Assembly (NCBI RefSeq): GCF_025567315.1
Contig: NZ_JAOQJE010000005.1
Span: forward strand, 62,001-126,000
DNA length: 64,000 nucleotides
Direction: 5' to 3'
DNA from: Agathobaculum ammoniilyticum
GTDB taxonomy: Bacteria > Bacillota > Clostridia > Oscillospirales > Butyricicoccaceae
Positions 34,332 through 42,013 of the stretch are shown piece after piece. Every line of letters starts with the position of its first letter. The first letter of the stretch is position 1. Made by a program: the position numbers and the translations under genes. The notes under the pieces are model-generated. The model was not told the origin of the DNA and did no database searches. It saw nothing but the letters and a program-made list of their open reading frames with translations.

Positions 34332-34422
34332 GGAGAGTTGGCTGAGTGGTCGAAGGCGCACGATTGGAAATCGTGTAGGCGTGATGAGCGTCTCCAGGGT
34401 TCAAATCCCTGACTCTCCGCCA
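34332..34422 (+). tRNA. tRNA-Ser, anticodon GGA
   Basis: A class II tRNA of about 91 bases with a long variable arm. Acceptor GGAGAGT pairs with ACTCTCC; the anticodon arm CACGA-TTGGAAA-TCGTG carries GGA; the T-loop is TTCAAAT; discriminator G and CCA are encoded. The prophage begins just after it. Confidence 0.96.
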
Positions 34423-34594
34423 TAAAGTACCGGAATCGATGTGATTTCGGTGCTTTTTGATTTTTATAGTCTAAAAATGTTATGTTAAAATAATATCAAT
34501 AATTCGGCAGATTTTAAAAATTGGCCCAAAAGTGGCCCGACCTTTCAAAAAATTCCCCGGATATCTTACGGCAGGCAGACAAATCTGGGGGTTT
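34395..34594. other. probable attL: prophage boundary at the 3' end of tRNA-Ser
   Basis: The integrase gene follows the tRNA and points toward it, the classic layout of integration into a tRNA 3' end. The core repeat cannot be defined because the right end of the prophage is outside the window. The stretch also holds two TGGCCC repeats (about 34522 and 34533) that could be integrase arm sites. Confidence 0.6.
34555..34590 (-). terminator. terminator of the integrase gene
   Basis: CCCCGGAT/ATCTGGGG stem with one G-T pair. On the minus strand it is followed by AATTTTTTG. Confidence 0.6.
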
Positions 34595-35728
34595 TTATTT
34601 TTCGGCGGCGATTTCTTTTGCTGGAATGGTAGGGAATATGCCTTCGATCACGCGCTTGGAGGCCGCAGCGGTCGTGTCGAAATCTTCGTGTAGGTATCTT
34701 TGCGTGGTCTCGATCTTTGTATGCCCCAAAAGATTTTTGACGGTGTTCAGATCGGCACCGCTGTGGATCATCATCATGGCTGCTGAATGTCGAAGGTCAT
34801 GTATCCGGACGCTGTCATACCCCATTTGTCTGCGGAAGGCATACCAACGGCGCGTGATAGCGTTGGGTGATGGCAGTCTTCCGTCCAGCTCGCACACATA
34901 CTGCACGATCCGGTCGCGCGGGAACGCTTGCCGGACTGCTTGTAGTACGTCCTTGATATAGGGTACCAGATACATTACGCGGTGGCTGCTGGAGGTTTTC
35001 AGCTTTGGCGTCCATACGGTTTTTTTATCGCCGTCGTAGGTGTATTGACCGGATACTGTGATGGTATCGTTTTTGAAATCAATATCCGCCCAGCGCAGCC
35101 CCAGAGCCTCGCCACGCCGGAGACCGTAGACGACGCACAGTAGCACGACCAGATAGAGCTGCTCATCGTATTCGGGCAGCGCCTCGAGTATCTTTCGTGC
35201 GTCCTCTGGCTTGATTACGGAGGCGTGGAACGGTTCTGTTTCCTGTGGCAGAATTGCCTTGGCGCAGGGATTGTCCTGCATCAGCTTACTTTCTACGGCG
35301 TAATTACAGGCGGCTTTGAGGACGCGATGCGCATAGGCGATCGTTCCACGACGCATCGGCTTTCCTTTTTTGGTTGTCATCTGCGCAATGTTGGCATAGG
35401 CGGTTTCTACGCGGATCCGGTTGAGCTTGCTGATCGGGACGGCTCCCAGCTCGTTATTGAGCAGTGCGGCGCATCCTTCATACCCTCTGATCGTGTTCGC
35501 TGCTCTGCCGCGCATCTTGCAGGCCTCGATATAGGCAGCGAGCAGCTGCTGCACCGTCATTGTGTCTGCATCGGCAGGACGGCCAGCATGCGACTCGATA
35601 TATTGTCGTTCCCATTCTAACGCGGCCTTCTTGGTGGGGAATCCGGTTTTCAGTTTCCGCTTGCGGTTCCCTGCTTCATCGTACCAGCTGGCGCGGGCAG
35701 ACCAGCCGCTTTTTTCCTTTTGGACCAT
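34595..35728 (-). CDS. int: phage tyrosine-recombinase integrase
   Basis: 377 residues. N-terminal arm-binding domain (about 1-50), SAM-like core-binding domain (about 57-150) and catalytic domain. The catalytic set is R204 (GLRRGE), K242/K244, H310 and R313 (HDLRH), H336 (GHTKIETTQRY) and nucleophile Y345. It recombines phage and bacterial attachment sites, here at tRNA-Ser. The ATG at 35728 follows AAAGGGG. Confidence 0.95.
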   Translation of the reverse strand: MVQKEKSGWSARASWYDEAGNRKRKLKTGFPTKKAALEWERQYIESHAGRPADADTMTVQQLLAAYIEACKMRGRAANTIRGYEGCAALLNNELGAVPISKLNRIRVETAYANIAQMTTKKGKPMRRGTIAYAHRVLKAACNYAVESKLMQDNPCAKAILPQETEPFHASVIKPEDARKILEALPEYDEQLYLVVLLCVVYGLRRGEALGLRWADIDFKNDTITVSGQYTYDGDKKTVWTPKLKTSSSHRVMYLVPYIKDVLQAVRQAFPRDRIVQYVCELDGRLPSPNAITRRWYAFRRQMGYDSVRIHDLRHSAAMMMIHSGADLNTVKNLLGHTKIETTQRYLHEDFDTTAAASKRVIEGIFPTIPAKEIAAEK

Positions 35729-35770
35729 AAAAAATACCCCTTTCTTACCGTAAAAAAGTATGGTAAAATA

Positions 35771-35808
35771 GAGGTACAGATTGACCGGTCAAGATTGATC
35801 TGTACCTC
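35771..35808. terminator. hairpin between integrase and DUF4236 genes, with nested palindrome
   Basis: An 11-bp perfect stem GAGGTACAGAT/ATCTGTACCTC. Its loop holds a second perfect 12-base palindrome TTGACCGGTCAA (35781-35792). T-rich tracts follow on both strands. It can end the leftward DUF4236 transcript; the inner palindrome may also be a protein site near the integrase start. Confidence 0.6.
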
Positions 35809-35859
35809 TTTATCCCGTCTCTGTGTTGGTAGCGCAGGGGCGGGATTTTTAATTTTCTG

Positions 35860-36861
35860 TTACTGAATATTAGGATTAGAGAATAATATGTCAGTATTCA
35901 ATCCGGCAGGAGATTTCAGCGCCAATTCACCATAAAGGCAGATAGGAAGTTCACGATTATCCTTAAATCTTTTATCTGGTCCGCCAGATTTATTGACGTA
36001 TTTCCATGTGGTTCCCACGATTTGGGCATCGTTAGGTACACTTTCGCTTTCAACGAAACGTGTGCGTTGCGCACTTGATTCAATATCCCAATAACTTAAA
36101 GCGCCAATTTTTCGCGACTTCATGATAAATAACTTATCAGGAAGAAATATTAAGTTCTCTTTTCCAGACTTTACACAAACTGCTGATACGCTTGATCGAA
36201 ATGGAAATGGTGTCTTATCAGATACTTTACAGGCGACTCTCCTTACAGTTGAAGATGCCCCGCTCGAATATTTTCTATCAATAACTTTGCCTGATTGCAT
36301 GATGCGCCAAACCTTGTCACATGTGAGAAGATGACGGATGGGGCGCATGCGTTCTTTTATGTGCTCTAACTCTTCTTCATCAATCTCGTATTCCAAATCA
36401 ATAACACCGCTTCTCTTAACATAAATTTTTGCAGCTACTGCAATCGCAAGTAAAACTAAGAAAATTGGTGTTCCACACGATAAAAGAAAGAATATAACTA
36501 TACACGCAGTTGAAATAGTGTTCAGTAAAAGTGCCCTGTTTGCACTTTTCAATATATCTTCAACGCCATCGGAGCACATAGTTTCGATATTTGTATTCTC
36601 AATGTCTTGTTGGCCGTACAAATTTGAATTGGTGGACTCATTCTGCCTATTTTGCTGACGGTTTTCGTGGTTGCCCCCTGATGTCTCGGTTACATGAGAT
36701 ATACCAGTTCCGGGGATGGAAACAGTACGACGCACACCGCCATTTGCGGTTTTCGTAACACGGTATCCTTTTACACCCCAGCTATATCCGATTCCAGACT
36801 TGCTTAAGTTAATTCGGAAGCCGCCGCCCAAGTTAATGCTCTTCCTGTATCGGAATCCCAT
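35860..36861 (-). CDS. DUF4236 domain membrane protein, prophage
   Basis: 333 residues. The N-terminal 55 residues match DUF4236 (MGFRYRKSINLGGGFRINLSKSGIGYSWGVKGYRVTKTA). Two membrane segments follow at about 110-150, then a soluble region with a conserved-looking WDIES and a Cys-rich stretch. It is AT-rich compared with the host part. The ATG at 36861 follows GGAGGG. Its place between integrase and repressor on the lysogeny strand suggests a gene expressed in the lysogen; the function is unknown. Confidence 0.8.
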   Translation of the reverse strand: MGFRYRKSINLGGGFRINLSKSGIGYSWGVKGYRVTKTANGGVRRTVSIPGTGISHVTETSGGNHENRQQNRQNESTNSNLYGQQDIENTNIETMCSDGVEDILKSANRALLLNTISTACIVIFFLLSCGTPIFLVLLAIAVAAKIYVKRSGVIDLEYEIDEEELEHIKERMRPIRHLLTCDKVWRIMQSGKVIDRKYSSGASSTVRRVACKVSDKTPFPFRSSVSAVCVKSGKENLIFLPDKLFIMKSRKIGALSYWDIESSAQRTRFVESESVPNDAQIVGTTWKYVNKSGGPDKRFKDNRELPICLYGELALKSPAGLNTDILFSNPNIQ

Positions 36862-36880
36862 TATATTTACCCTCCTGCAA

Positions 36881-36908
36881 TTGACAAATAGTGCCAATTC
36901 TGTATAAT
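36881..36908 (+). promoter_or_regulatory. strong promoter without a downstream gene
   Basis: Perfect TTGACA and TATAAT with a 16-base spacer. It points right, away from the DUF4236 gene, into a short stretch that ends at an intrinsic terminator. Confidence 0.7.
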
Positions 36909-36914
36909 GTATTT

Positions 36915-36987
36915 GGAGAGTGCGCGTGTCATAATGTACTTTCCGTAAGACCGTCGAGGGGTAGGAGCCTTGGCGGTCTTTTTTTAT
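36915..36987 (+). ncRNA. candidate small RNA of about 70 nt
   Basis: The start is placed 7 bases after the -10 box and the end at the U-run after the stem at 36948-36955/36972-36979. No reading frame of meaningful length fits inside. The loop of the terminal stem is purine-rich (AGGGGTAGGAG), a feature that could pair with or mimic ribosome sites. The assignment rests on promoter and terminator only. Confidence 0.45.
36947..36987 (+). terminator. intrinsic terminator of the candidate small RNA
   Basis: An 8-bp stem AGACCGTC/GGCGGTCT with one wobble pair and seven T after it. Confidence 0.75.
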
Positions 36988-37043
36988 TTATAATTCAAAA
37001 GTCCTGAATATTGTACTTATCTTTTTTTGTCGAGAAATAACGC

Positions 37044-37072
37044 TTGAAATTATTTCCTCATAGGGTTAGAAT
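37044..37072 (+). promoter_or_regulatory. promoter of the 49-residue ORF
   Basis: -35 TTGAAA (37044-37049), -10 TAGAAT (37067-37072), 17-base spacer. Confidence 0.5.
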
Positions 37073-37177
37073 AAAAACACCGAACAAATGTTCTTAAAAT
37101 CCGGCGCATCAGGAAGTAACCAAATGAGTGCAGAGAGATAGCGTATTTGGTTGACTAAACATAAAGGAGAAACCGAC

Positions 37178-37327
37178 ATGGAAAGTATTAATTCAAGGAT
37201 TGTCGTTAGCGATGCACAAAGCAGAGAAGATCAAAGAAAGATTGATGAAATAGAAAATCTTCTTAAAATAGCAAACGCAGAAGAAATTGACTTAATACTA
37301 AGATTTTCCATTCACTTGCTTAAATAA
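37178..37327 (+). CDS. 49-residue phage protein next to the repressor
   Basis: A short ORF with AAAGGAG 9 bases before its ATG, its own promoter upstream and a terminator right after. The product is acidic and helical, with a heptad-like C-terminal half (IDEIENLLKIANAEEIDLIL). I do not recognise it. It converges on the CI-like gene and shares the terminator region, so it may modulate the repressor, but that is inference. Confidence 0.6.
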   Translation: MESINSRIVVSDAQSREDQRKIDEIENLLKIANAEEIDLILRFSIHLLK

Positions 37328-37335
37328 AATCACTT

Positions 37336-37361
37336 AGCTGCTTGAAAAAGCAGCTTTTTTT
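37336..37361 (+). terminator. terminator between the 49-residue ORF and the repressor gene
   Basis: AGCTGCTT-GAAA-AAGCAGCT, an 8-bp stem with a GAAA tetraloop, followed by a run of T. Confidence 0.85.
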
Positions 37362-37722
37362 ATGGCTCGTTAGCGATTTCATTCATTTTGCGTTCGAGCA
37401 TTTCCCATTCCACTGGTGTCATGCGAGCTAATACGGCGATTAGCCTGCGTCGAAAGTCCGGCTCGCCTTTTAGGATATCACCCATAAACTCGGCTATTTC
37501 TTGATTCCGAGTTTTTTTTATAAGCATTTCGCCCTCTCCATTGCGGAGCCAATCCTCGTTTACGTCGAACTCTCGGCAAATAGAGGAAATCACGGCATCT
37601 AAAGGAATCCTTGTTCCATTTTCATATCCAGCAACAGTGGTTTGCTTTACTCCTATTCGTGACCCAAATTCAGTTTGATTGAGTTGCAAAGCTTTGCGCA
37701 ACTCTTTTATTCGCTCATTCAT
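37360..37722 (-). CDS. CI-like phage repressor (XRE family)
   Basis: 120 residues. The N-terminal helix-turn-helix is of Cro/C1 type (IKELRKALQLNQTEFGSRIGVKQTTVAGYENGTRIP), with no peptidase domain after it. The ATG at 37722 has AGGAGG 8 bases upstream. It is read leftward from a promoter that faces away from the early rightward promoter, with a perfect palindrome between the two. It should keep the prophage silent. The lack of a cleavage domain means induction may need another factor. Confidence 0.88.
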   Translation of the reverse strand: MNERIKELRKALQLNQTEFGSRIGVKQTTVAGYENGTRIPLDAVISSICREFDVNEDWLRNGEGEMLIKKTRNQEIAEFMGDILKGEPDFRRRLIAVLARMTPVEWEMLERKMNEIANEP

Positions 37723-37747
37723 TAAGAGCACCTCCTGTGATAAACAA

Positions 37748-37776
37748 AGTATAGCACAACTTTTAACGCGATGCAA
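37748..37776 (-). promoter_or_regulatory. leftward promoter of the repressor gene
   Basis: On the minus strand, -35 TTGCAT (37776-37771), -10 TATACT (37753-37748), 17-base spacer. Confidence 0.65.
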
Positions 37777-37794
37777 TATTTTTTCGAAAATATT
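37775..37794. promoter_or_regulatory. repressor operator between the two lysogeny promoters
   Basis: AATATTTT-TTCG-AAAATATT, a perfect 8-4-8 palindrome touching the leftward -35 box and just left of the rightward -35 box. A second looser repeat CTTTGC..GCAAAG brackets the rightward -10 box (about 37811-37836). Confidence 0.55.
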
Positions 37795-37795
37795 A

Positions 37796-37824
37796 TTGAC
37801 TAATATAATGCTTTGCGATATAAT
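37796..37824 (+). promoter_or_regulatory. rightward early promoter
   Basis: -35 TTGACT (37796-37801), -10 TATAAT (37819-37824), 17-base spacer. It drives the early phage genes. Confidence 0.7.
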
Positions 37825-37867
37825 TTCATTGCAAAGAGATTAAAATAAACCGCAAGGAGGTGAAAAT

Positions 37868-38023
37868 ATGAAACCAGAAGATCGTAAGGTTGTACGCACG
37901 CTTTCCGAAGCCTTTCAAGCACTTCCTGATAATAAGAAAGAATACCTGATTGGCTTTGCGGAGGGTGTTGTAGCTGCCAAAAATCAAGAAAACGAAAAAG
38001 AAGCAGACAAACCTGCATCATGA
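37868..38023 (+). CDS. 51-residue early phage protein
   Basis: First gene after the rightward promoter, with AAGGAGG 8 bases before its ATG. It is charged and helical (LSEAFQALPDNKKEYLIGFAEGVVAA) with a lysine/glutamate-rich end. It has no clear helix-turn-helix, so it is not an obvious Cro. Small proteins of this form are common at this place in clostridial prophages; role unknown. Confidence 0.7.
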   Translation: MKPEDRKVVRTLSEAFQALPDNKKEYLIGFAEGVVAAKNQENEKEADKPAS

Positions 38024-38037
38024 AAGGAGATGAATGA

Positions 38038-38232
38038 ATGCTTATAGCGGTGTTGTTGATTTTGACCGGAGTATGCGCTATAGGATGGTTTGCACAATAT
38101 GTAAGCACCGCGTCTTTGCTGTGGTATCTACAAGAAAAGAACTGCCCGTTTCCGACGCAAGAAGAATCAAGAAAAGGCAGTCAATTTGTTGTGGAACGCA
38201 TTATTAAGGATTTCTTTGGAGGTAAGCGGTAA
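38038..38232 (+). CDS. small early membrane protein
   Basis: 64 residues with one N-terminal membrane segment (MLIAVLLILTGVCAIGWF) and a soluble tail. AAGGAG lies 8 bases before the ATG. Its last 29 bases overlap the end of the convergent DUF2513 gene. Function unknown. Confidence 0.65.
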   Translation: MLIAVLLILTGVCAIGWFAQYVSTASLLWYLQEKNCPFPTQEESRKGSQFVVERIIKDFFGGKR

Positions 38233-38620
38233 TCGCAGCAGAAGTCATGCCTTGAGCTACGGCATTTATCGCTTGGATGGAATAGTCACGAATGGCGGGC
38301 AACGCCTTTTTAATCCCGCTCCAACGATCATCGTTTCGCACGGATGCGATGAACTCGTGTCCTCTGAATGTAATGCAATTTACATAGCATCGGCTAACGG
38401 CATTATCCGCAGCGCAGGATGTCAAGTTTATATATCCGGCCTGCTCAAGATTTTTGAGCGCATAGAATACCTCTGCTTGGTCATTATTGGGAAAATGTTC
38501 AGAAATCTTTCCAAACCAAACAGGCATGGATTCAATTTCTCCATCGCAATTTGAAACGTAATAAGATTGTGCTTCCAGAAAAAGCAGGACATTTCTAAAT
38601 AAGTCAGTGTTGAGTTTCAT
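38204..38620 (-). CDS. DUF2513 domain protein, prophage
   Basis: 138 residues that match DUF2513: MKLNTDLFRNVLLFLEAQ at the start, a winged-helix-like middle (ALKNLEQAGYINL), and FRGHEFIASVRND. The family is frequent in phages and mobile elements and may bind DNA; no role is proven. It is the only leftward gene in the early region, with its own promoter upstream (TTGCCT, 18 bases, TATACT on the minus strand near 38650). Confidence 0.8.
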   Translation of the reverse strand: MKLNTDLFRNVLLFLEAQSYYVSNCDGEIESMPVWFGKISEHFPNNDQAEVFYALKNLEQAGYINLTSCAADNAVSRCYVNCITFRGHEFIASVRNDDRWSGIKKALPAIRDYSIQAINAVAQGMTSAAITAYLQRNP

Positions 38621-38761
38621 GAATCCGCTTCCTTTCTATGTTCAGTATAGCACACTGTGGCAATGAAAGGCAAGCAAGGAGACCAAGCAATGTACAGAGG
38701 GATGGGTAGTACAGAAAAGAATATAAGTCCAATAAACAGGACAATGAAAGAGGTGATTCAT

Positions 38762-38968
38762 TTGAAAAGCCGTCTGATCCAAGAAACCGTACCCTATACG
38801 GGCGCAATGGAGATGCTTGAATGCAGCAGATGCAAAATATGCGAGTTGTGCAAGTCGGGTGAGTTGGTTTCTATTATTCACGCAGGGAAACGCAGAATTT
38901 ACATTGACAGCATTGAAGCGTACTCGGTGCGAATCCGTGAGAAAGCAATGAAAGAAGTGAAAACATGA
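38762..38968 (+). CDS. excisionase-like helix-turn-helix protein
   Basis: About 68 residues. The pattern AMEMLECSRCKICELCKSGELVSIIHAGKRRIYIDSIEAYSV follows the HTH_17 (excisionase/MerR-like) layout: helix-turn-helix, GEL, wing with basic residues, then the AY helix. The TTG at 38762 is preferred because AGAGGTG lies 6 bases upstream; the frame also stays open to 38657. It could act in excision or as an early regulator. Confidence 0.6.
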   Translation: MKSRLIQETVPYTGAMEMLECSRCKICELCKSGELVSIIHAGKRRIYIDSIEAYSVRIREKAMKEVKT

Positions 38969-39186
38969 AACATAAACTTTTTGCCGCTTGGCTGGCCGTA
39001 CCCATCGCGGCGGCGGTGGCCTCGGACAGCGGCGCGCTGCTCACAGCGATTGCGTGGGTGCTGCTGGCGTGGATCGTGTCCGCGCTGGTGTGGCTGGAGC
39101 GGTACCGGCGGCGCGAGGAGCAGAAGCGGCAGCGGCGATTTAACCGTATGCGCCGCGCTGCGTGGGAGGACAATCATGCCTCATGA
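38965..39186 (+). CDS. small membrane protein with basic tail
   Basis: 73 residues. Two hydrophobic segments (about 5-20 and 25-45) and a strongly basic C-terminal helix (RYRRREEQKRQRRFNRMRR). It overlaps the stop of the gene before (ATGA). Local GC is higher than in the neighbours. Function unknown. Confidence 0.6.
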   Translation: MKHKLFAAWLAVPIAAAVASDSGALLTAIAWVLLAWIVSALVWLERYRRREEQKRQRRFNRMRRAAWEDNHAS

Positions 39187-39276
39187 AAAAAGCCGCCACG
39201 GAACGGCAATTCCGAGACGGCCAAGCAAAAAATTATGAATTCACCTTTATAATACCCGCAAGGAGGCGGGAAGTCA

Positions 39277-39456
39277 ATGAAAATTGAGACATTAACTGAA
39301 AAAATAACAAACGGCAAGTTTTCGGCAGTCGTAGACTATGCCAGCGATATCGTCAGCGTGGATATTGGGGACGGCAGTGAGCCGTTTGCAATTTCATCCT
39401 GCGCGGTAGACAGCCTCGCCGATTTCCTCGGCATTGTGAAAGAGAGGGTCGGCTGA
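39277..39456 (+). CDS. 59-residue phage protein
   Basis: The ATG has AGGAGGCGGG 6 bases upstream. The short acidic product contains the pattern KFSAVVDYASDIVSVDIGDG. Its stop overlaps the start of the ATPase gene (TGATG), so it is coupled to the recombination module. No family recognised. Confidence 0.65.
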   Translation: MKIETLTEKITNGKFSAVVDYASDIVSVDIGDGSEPFAISSCAVDSLADFLGIVKERVG

Positions 39457-41366
39457 TGGATATTGAGATCAGAAGTTTGGATATCTCGAATTTCAAGGGT
39501 ATCCGCAGCCTGCACCTGGATTTTCACAGCGGCGTGAACAGCCTGTACGGCGATAATGCGACGGGCAAGAGCACAGTATACGACGCGCTGACCTGGTTGC
39601 TGTTCGGTAAGGACAGCCACGGAAGCGGCACTTTTTCAGTCAAGCCGATCGATTTACCGGCAGGCGTAACTCCGGAGGTCACCGCAGTACTCTCCGTGAA
39701 CGGAGAGGTGCTGAAGCTGCGCAAGACCCTGCGCGAAAAGTGGGAAAAACACCGTGGCAGCGCGGAGGCGCGCTATGCGGGCGATAAACGGGACTACTTC
39801 ATTGACGACGTACCGCGCAAGGAAAACGAGTACAAGCGCATCATCTCGGACTACATAGACGAGGAGCACTTCAAGCTGCTCACCAGCGTGTACGCGTTTG
39901 CGCGGGACATGCACTGGAAGGACCGCCGCGCGCTGCTGGCCGAGGTCTGCGGCCTGCCGGACGACAGGACGCTGCTGGCCGGTGCGCCGCAGTTCGCGGA
40001 GCTGGCGGAAAAGGCAGGGCGGCGCACGGTGGACGACTACAAGGCGGCGCTCATGGCACAGCGCAAGGGCGCGAACGCATCGCTCAATGCATTGCCCATC
40101 CGTATAGACGAGTGCGAGCGCATGGCCGCAGAACTGTCCGGACTGCCGTTTGAATCCGCGCGCCAACATGCCGAGATGCTGCGGAAAGACCGTGTGCGGG
40201 TACAGACCGAACTGGTCAAGCTGGACGGCGACGCGCTGACTGTTCAGGCTGAGAACGAGCGCGACGCGCTGGCGAACAAGCTGCGCGGTCTGGAAAACGA
40301 AAACCGCGCGCACAGGGACAGCCAGTATGTGCCGGCGGAGGATGATACGGCCGCCCTGATGCACGCAGACGAACAGGCACGGGAAGCGCTGGATCAGGCC
40401 AAGCGCATACAGTCCGACCTGCAGCAGCGCATTGCGGACGGGAATACCCGCCTGGAAGATTATCGCATCCGTTGGCGTGCGATCGACAAGGAGCAGTTTG
40501 CCGGCGGCACCTGCCCGACCTGCGGGCAGGACCTTCCGGCGGCAGAGCTGGAGGCAGCAAAACAGCGGTTTGAGACCAGCAAGCAGGACCGCAAGAACGG
40601 CCTGCTCGAGGACAGCAAGCTGCTCAAGGCCGACATTGCATCCATGCAGACACGGCTGCAGGAGGTAGAGGCATCCCTGCCCAGCTTACAGGCGGCTGCC
40701 GATCAAGCTGCACGCGCATTGGCTGATTATACCCCGCCCGCGGCGCCGGTGATTGAGGATTTGCCGGACTATCGGCACCGTAAAGACGCGATCGGCCGCG
40801 CTATGGATGACTGCAACCGCCGAATCGAGCGACTGCGCACGGACAAGCAGGCAGAACGCGATCGGCTGGAAAACGAGTACAAGGAGATCACGGCCCAACT
40901 TCTTGAGAATGATACTATGCTCGCCAAAGAGCAGACGCTCGCAGATACCCGCCGCCGCGTGACTGAATTGCGGGAGGAGCAGCGCCGCGCCGCCGCAGAG
41001 GTGGAGGAAACAGACCGCATGATCGAGCTGTGCGAGGAGTTCGCGCGGTTCCGTGTGCAGTCGGTGGAGCAGTCGGTAAACAGCCATTTTCGATTGGCAC
41101 GTTTTCGCCTGTATTCGGAGCAGGTCAACGGCGGCCTTATGGACTGCTGTGATGTAACGGTGGGAAATGTGCCATACGCGGATTTGAACAATGCGATGCA
41201 GATCAATGTTGGGCTGGACATTATTGAAACGCTTTCTCAGCACTATGACCGGCATGTACCATTATTTATTGACAACGCCGAGAGCGTGACCAAACTGCAG
41301 AACGCCGGTACACAGGTCGTGCGGCTGGTCGTTTCTGCGGAGGATAAGGAGTTGAGATTGGAATGA
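39456..41366 (+). CDS. SMC/SbcC-like AAA ATPase with zinc hook, phage recombination
   Basis: 636 residues. Walker A GDNATGKST at 32-40, long coiled coils on either side of a zinc hook CPTCGQ (C353, C356), and a C-terminal half-domain with FIDNAES in the place of Walker B. This is the layout of RecN/SbcC/Rad50-type DNA-processing ATPases, here the phage size class. It probably acts with the next two genes in phage DNA replication or recombination. The hook suggests that it dimerises through zinc. Confidence 0.85.
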   Translation: MDIEIRSLDISNFKGIRSLHLDFHSGVNSLYGDNATGKSTVYDALTWLLFGKDSHGSGTFSVKPIDLPAGVTPEVTAVLSVNGEVLKLRKTLREKWEKHRGSAEARYAGDKRDYFIDDVPRKENEYKRIISDYIDEEHFKLLTSVYAFARDMHWKDRRALLAEVCGLPDDRTLLAGAPQFAELAEKAGRRTVDDYKAALMAQRKGANASLNALPIRIDECERMAAELSGLPFESARQHAEMLRKDRVRVQTELVKLDGDALTVQAENERDALANKLRGLENENRAHRDSQYVPAEDDTAALMHADEQAREALDQAKRIQSDLQQRIADGNTRLEDYRIRWRAIDKEQFAGGTCPTCGQDLPAAELEAAKQRFETSKQDRKNGLLEDSKLLKADIASMQTRLQEVEASLPSLQAAADQAARALADYTPPAAPVIEDLPDYRHRKDAIGRAMDDCNRRIERLRTDKQAERDRLENEYKEITAQLLENDTMLAKEQTLADTRRRVTELREEQRRAAAEVEETDRMIELCEEFARFRVQSVEQSVNSHFRLARFRLYSEQVNGGLMDCCDVTVGNVPYADLNNAMQINVGLDIIETLSQHYDRHVPLFIDNAESVTKLQNAGTQVVRLVVSAEDKELRLE

Positions 41367-42013
41367 GCTTAAAGGCCAGGCGCAAACCTGCCAATAATAT
41401 CCCGCCGATGGATGGCGGCACCTACATGGCGGTGTGCATCGGAGTGATCGACCTCGGCGAGCAGTATAAGCAGTTCGATAAGCAGAAGCAGGGCAAGTAT
41501 GCAGAGGAATGTCTGTTCCTTTTCGAGATACCGGACGAGCGCGTTCATGTGGACGGAGAGGACAAGCCGCGGTGGCTGTCCTCCCGCCGGTATACAGTAT
41601 CGCTGCATGAGCGCAGCGGTCTGTACCAGATGCTGACCGCATGGCGTGGCAAAGCGCTCAGCGACGCAGAGCTGGACCCAGCGGGCGATGGCTTCGACTT
41701 AATGCAAATGGCAGGGCAGGGCGCCATGCTGAGCGTGTCCGTGGTCGAAAAGGATGACGGCAGCCGGCACAACAAGATCGAGGCAGTGACCGGCTTCCCG
41801 AAGGGTATCCCTGTTCCGGAAATCGAAAGCGAGGTTCTCGTGTTTGACGCGGATGATCCGGACATGGAGGCGTTCGGCAAGCTGCCCGAGTGGATTCAGG
41901 ATATCATCCGCAAGTCCACGCAGTTCGCGGCCGACCCACCGGAGGAGAAGCTGAATATCCCGTCCGCGGCCGGCGCCGCGCAGGAAGACCAGGGGGAGGC
42001 GTGTCCGATTTGA
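41363..42013 (+). CDS. phage replication/recombination accessory protein, putative ssDNA-binding
   Basis: 216 residues with a beta-rich N-terminal domain (TYMAVCIGVIDLGEQYKQFDKQKQGKYAEECLFLFEIPDE) and an acidic C-terminal tail, features of phage ssDNA-binding proteins (DUF669 or the NGO0469-like family). The ATG overlaps the ATPase gene stop. Function is inferred from the pattern and position. Confidence 0.7.
   Translation: MSLKARRKPANNIPPMDGGTYMAVCIGVIDLGEQYKQFDKQKQGKYAEECLFLFEIPDERVHVDGEDKPRWLSSRRYTVSLHERSGLYQMLTAWRGKALSDAELDPAGDGFDLMQMAGQGAMLSVSVVEKDDGSRHNKIEAVTGFPKGIPVPEIESEVLVFDADDPDMEAFGKLPEWIQDIIRKSTQFAADPPEEKLNIPSAAGAAQEDQGEACPI

Noticed and set aside
39183..39287. 34-codon ORF (MKKAATERQF...) before the 59-residue phage gene
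   Set aside because: A GGAGG lies 13 bases upstream, too far, and the ORF covers the ribosome site of the next gene. It may be real but support is too weak.
42001..42013. Frameshift or fusion between the ssDNA-binding and MBL genes
   Set aside because: A GTG with a ribosome site explains the overlap; no slippery sequence is present.
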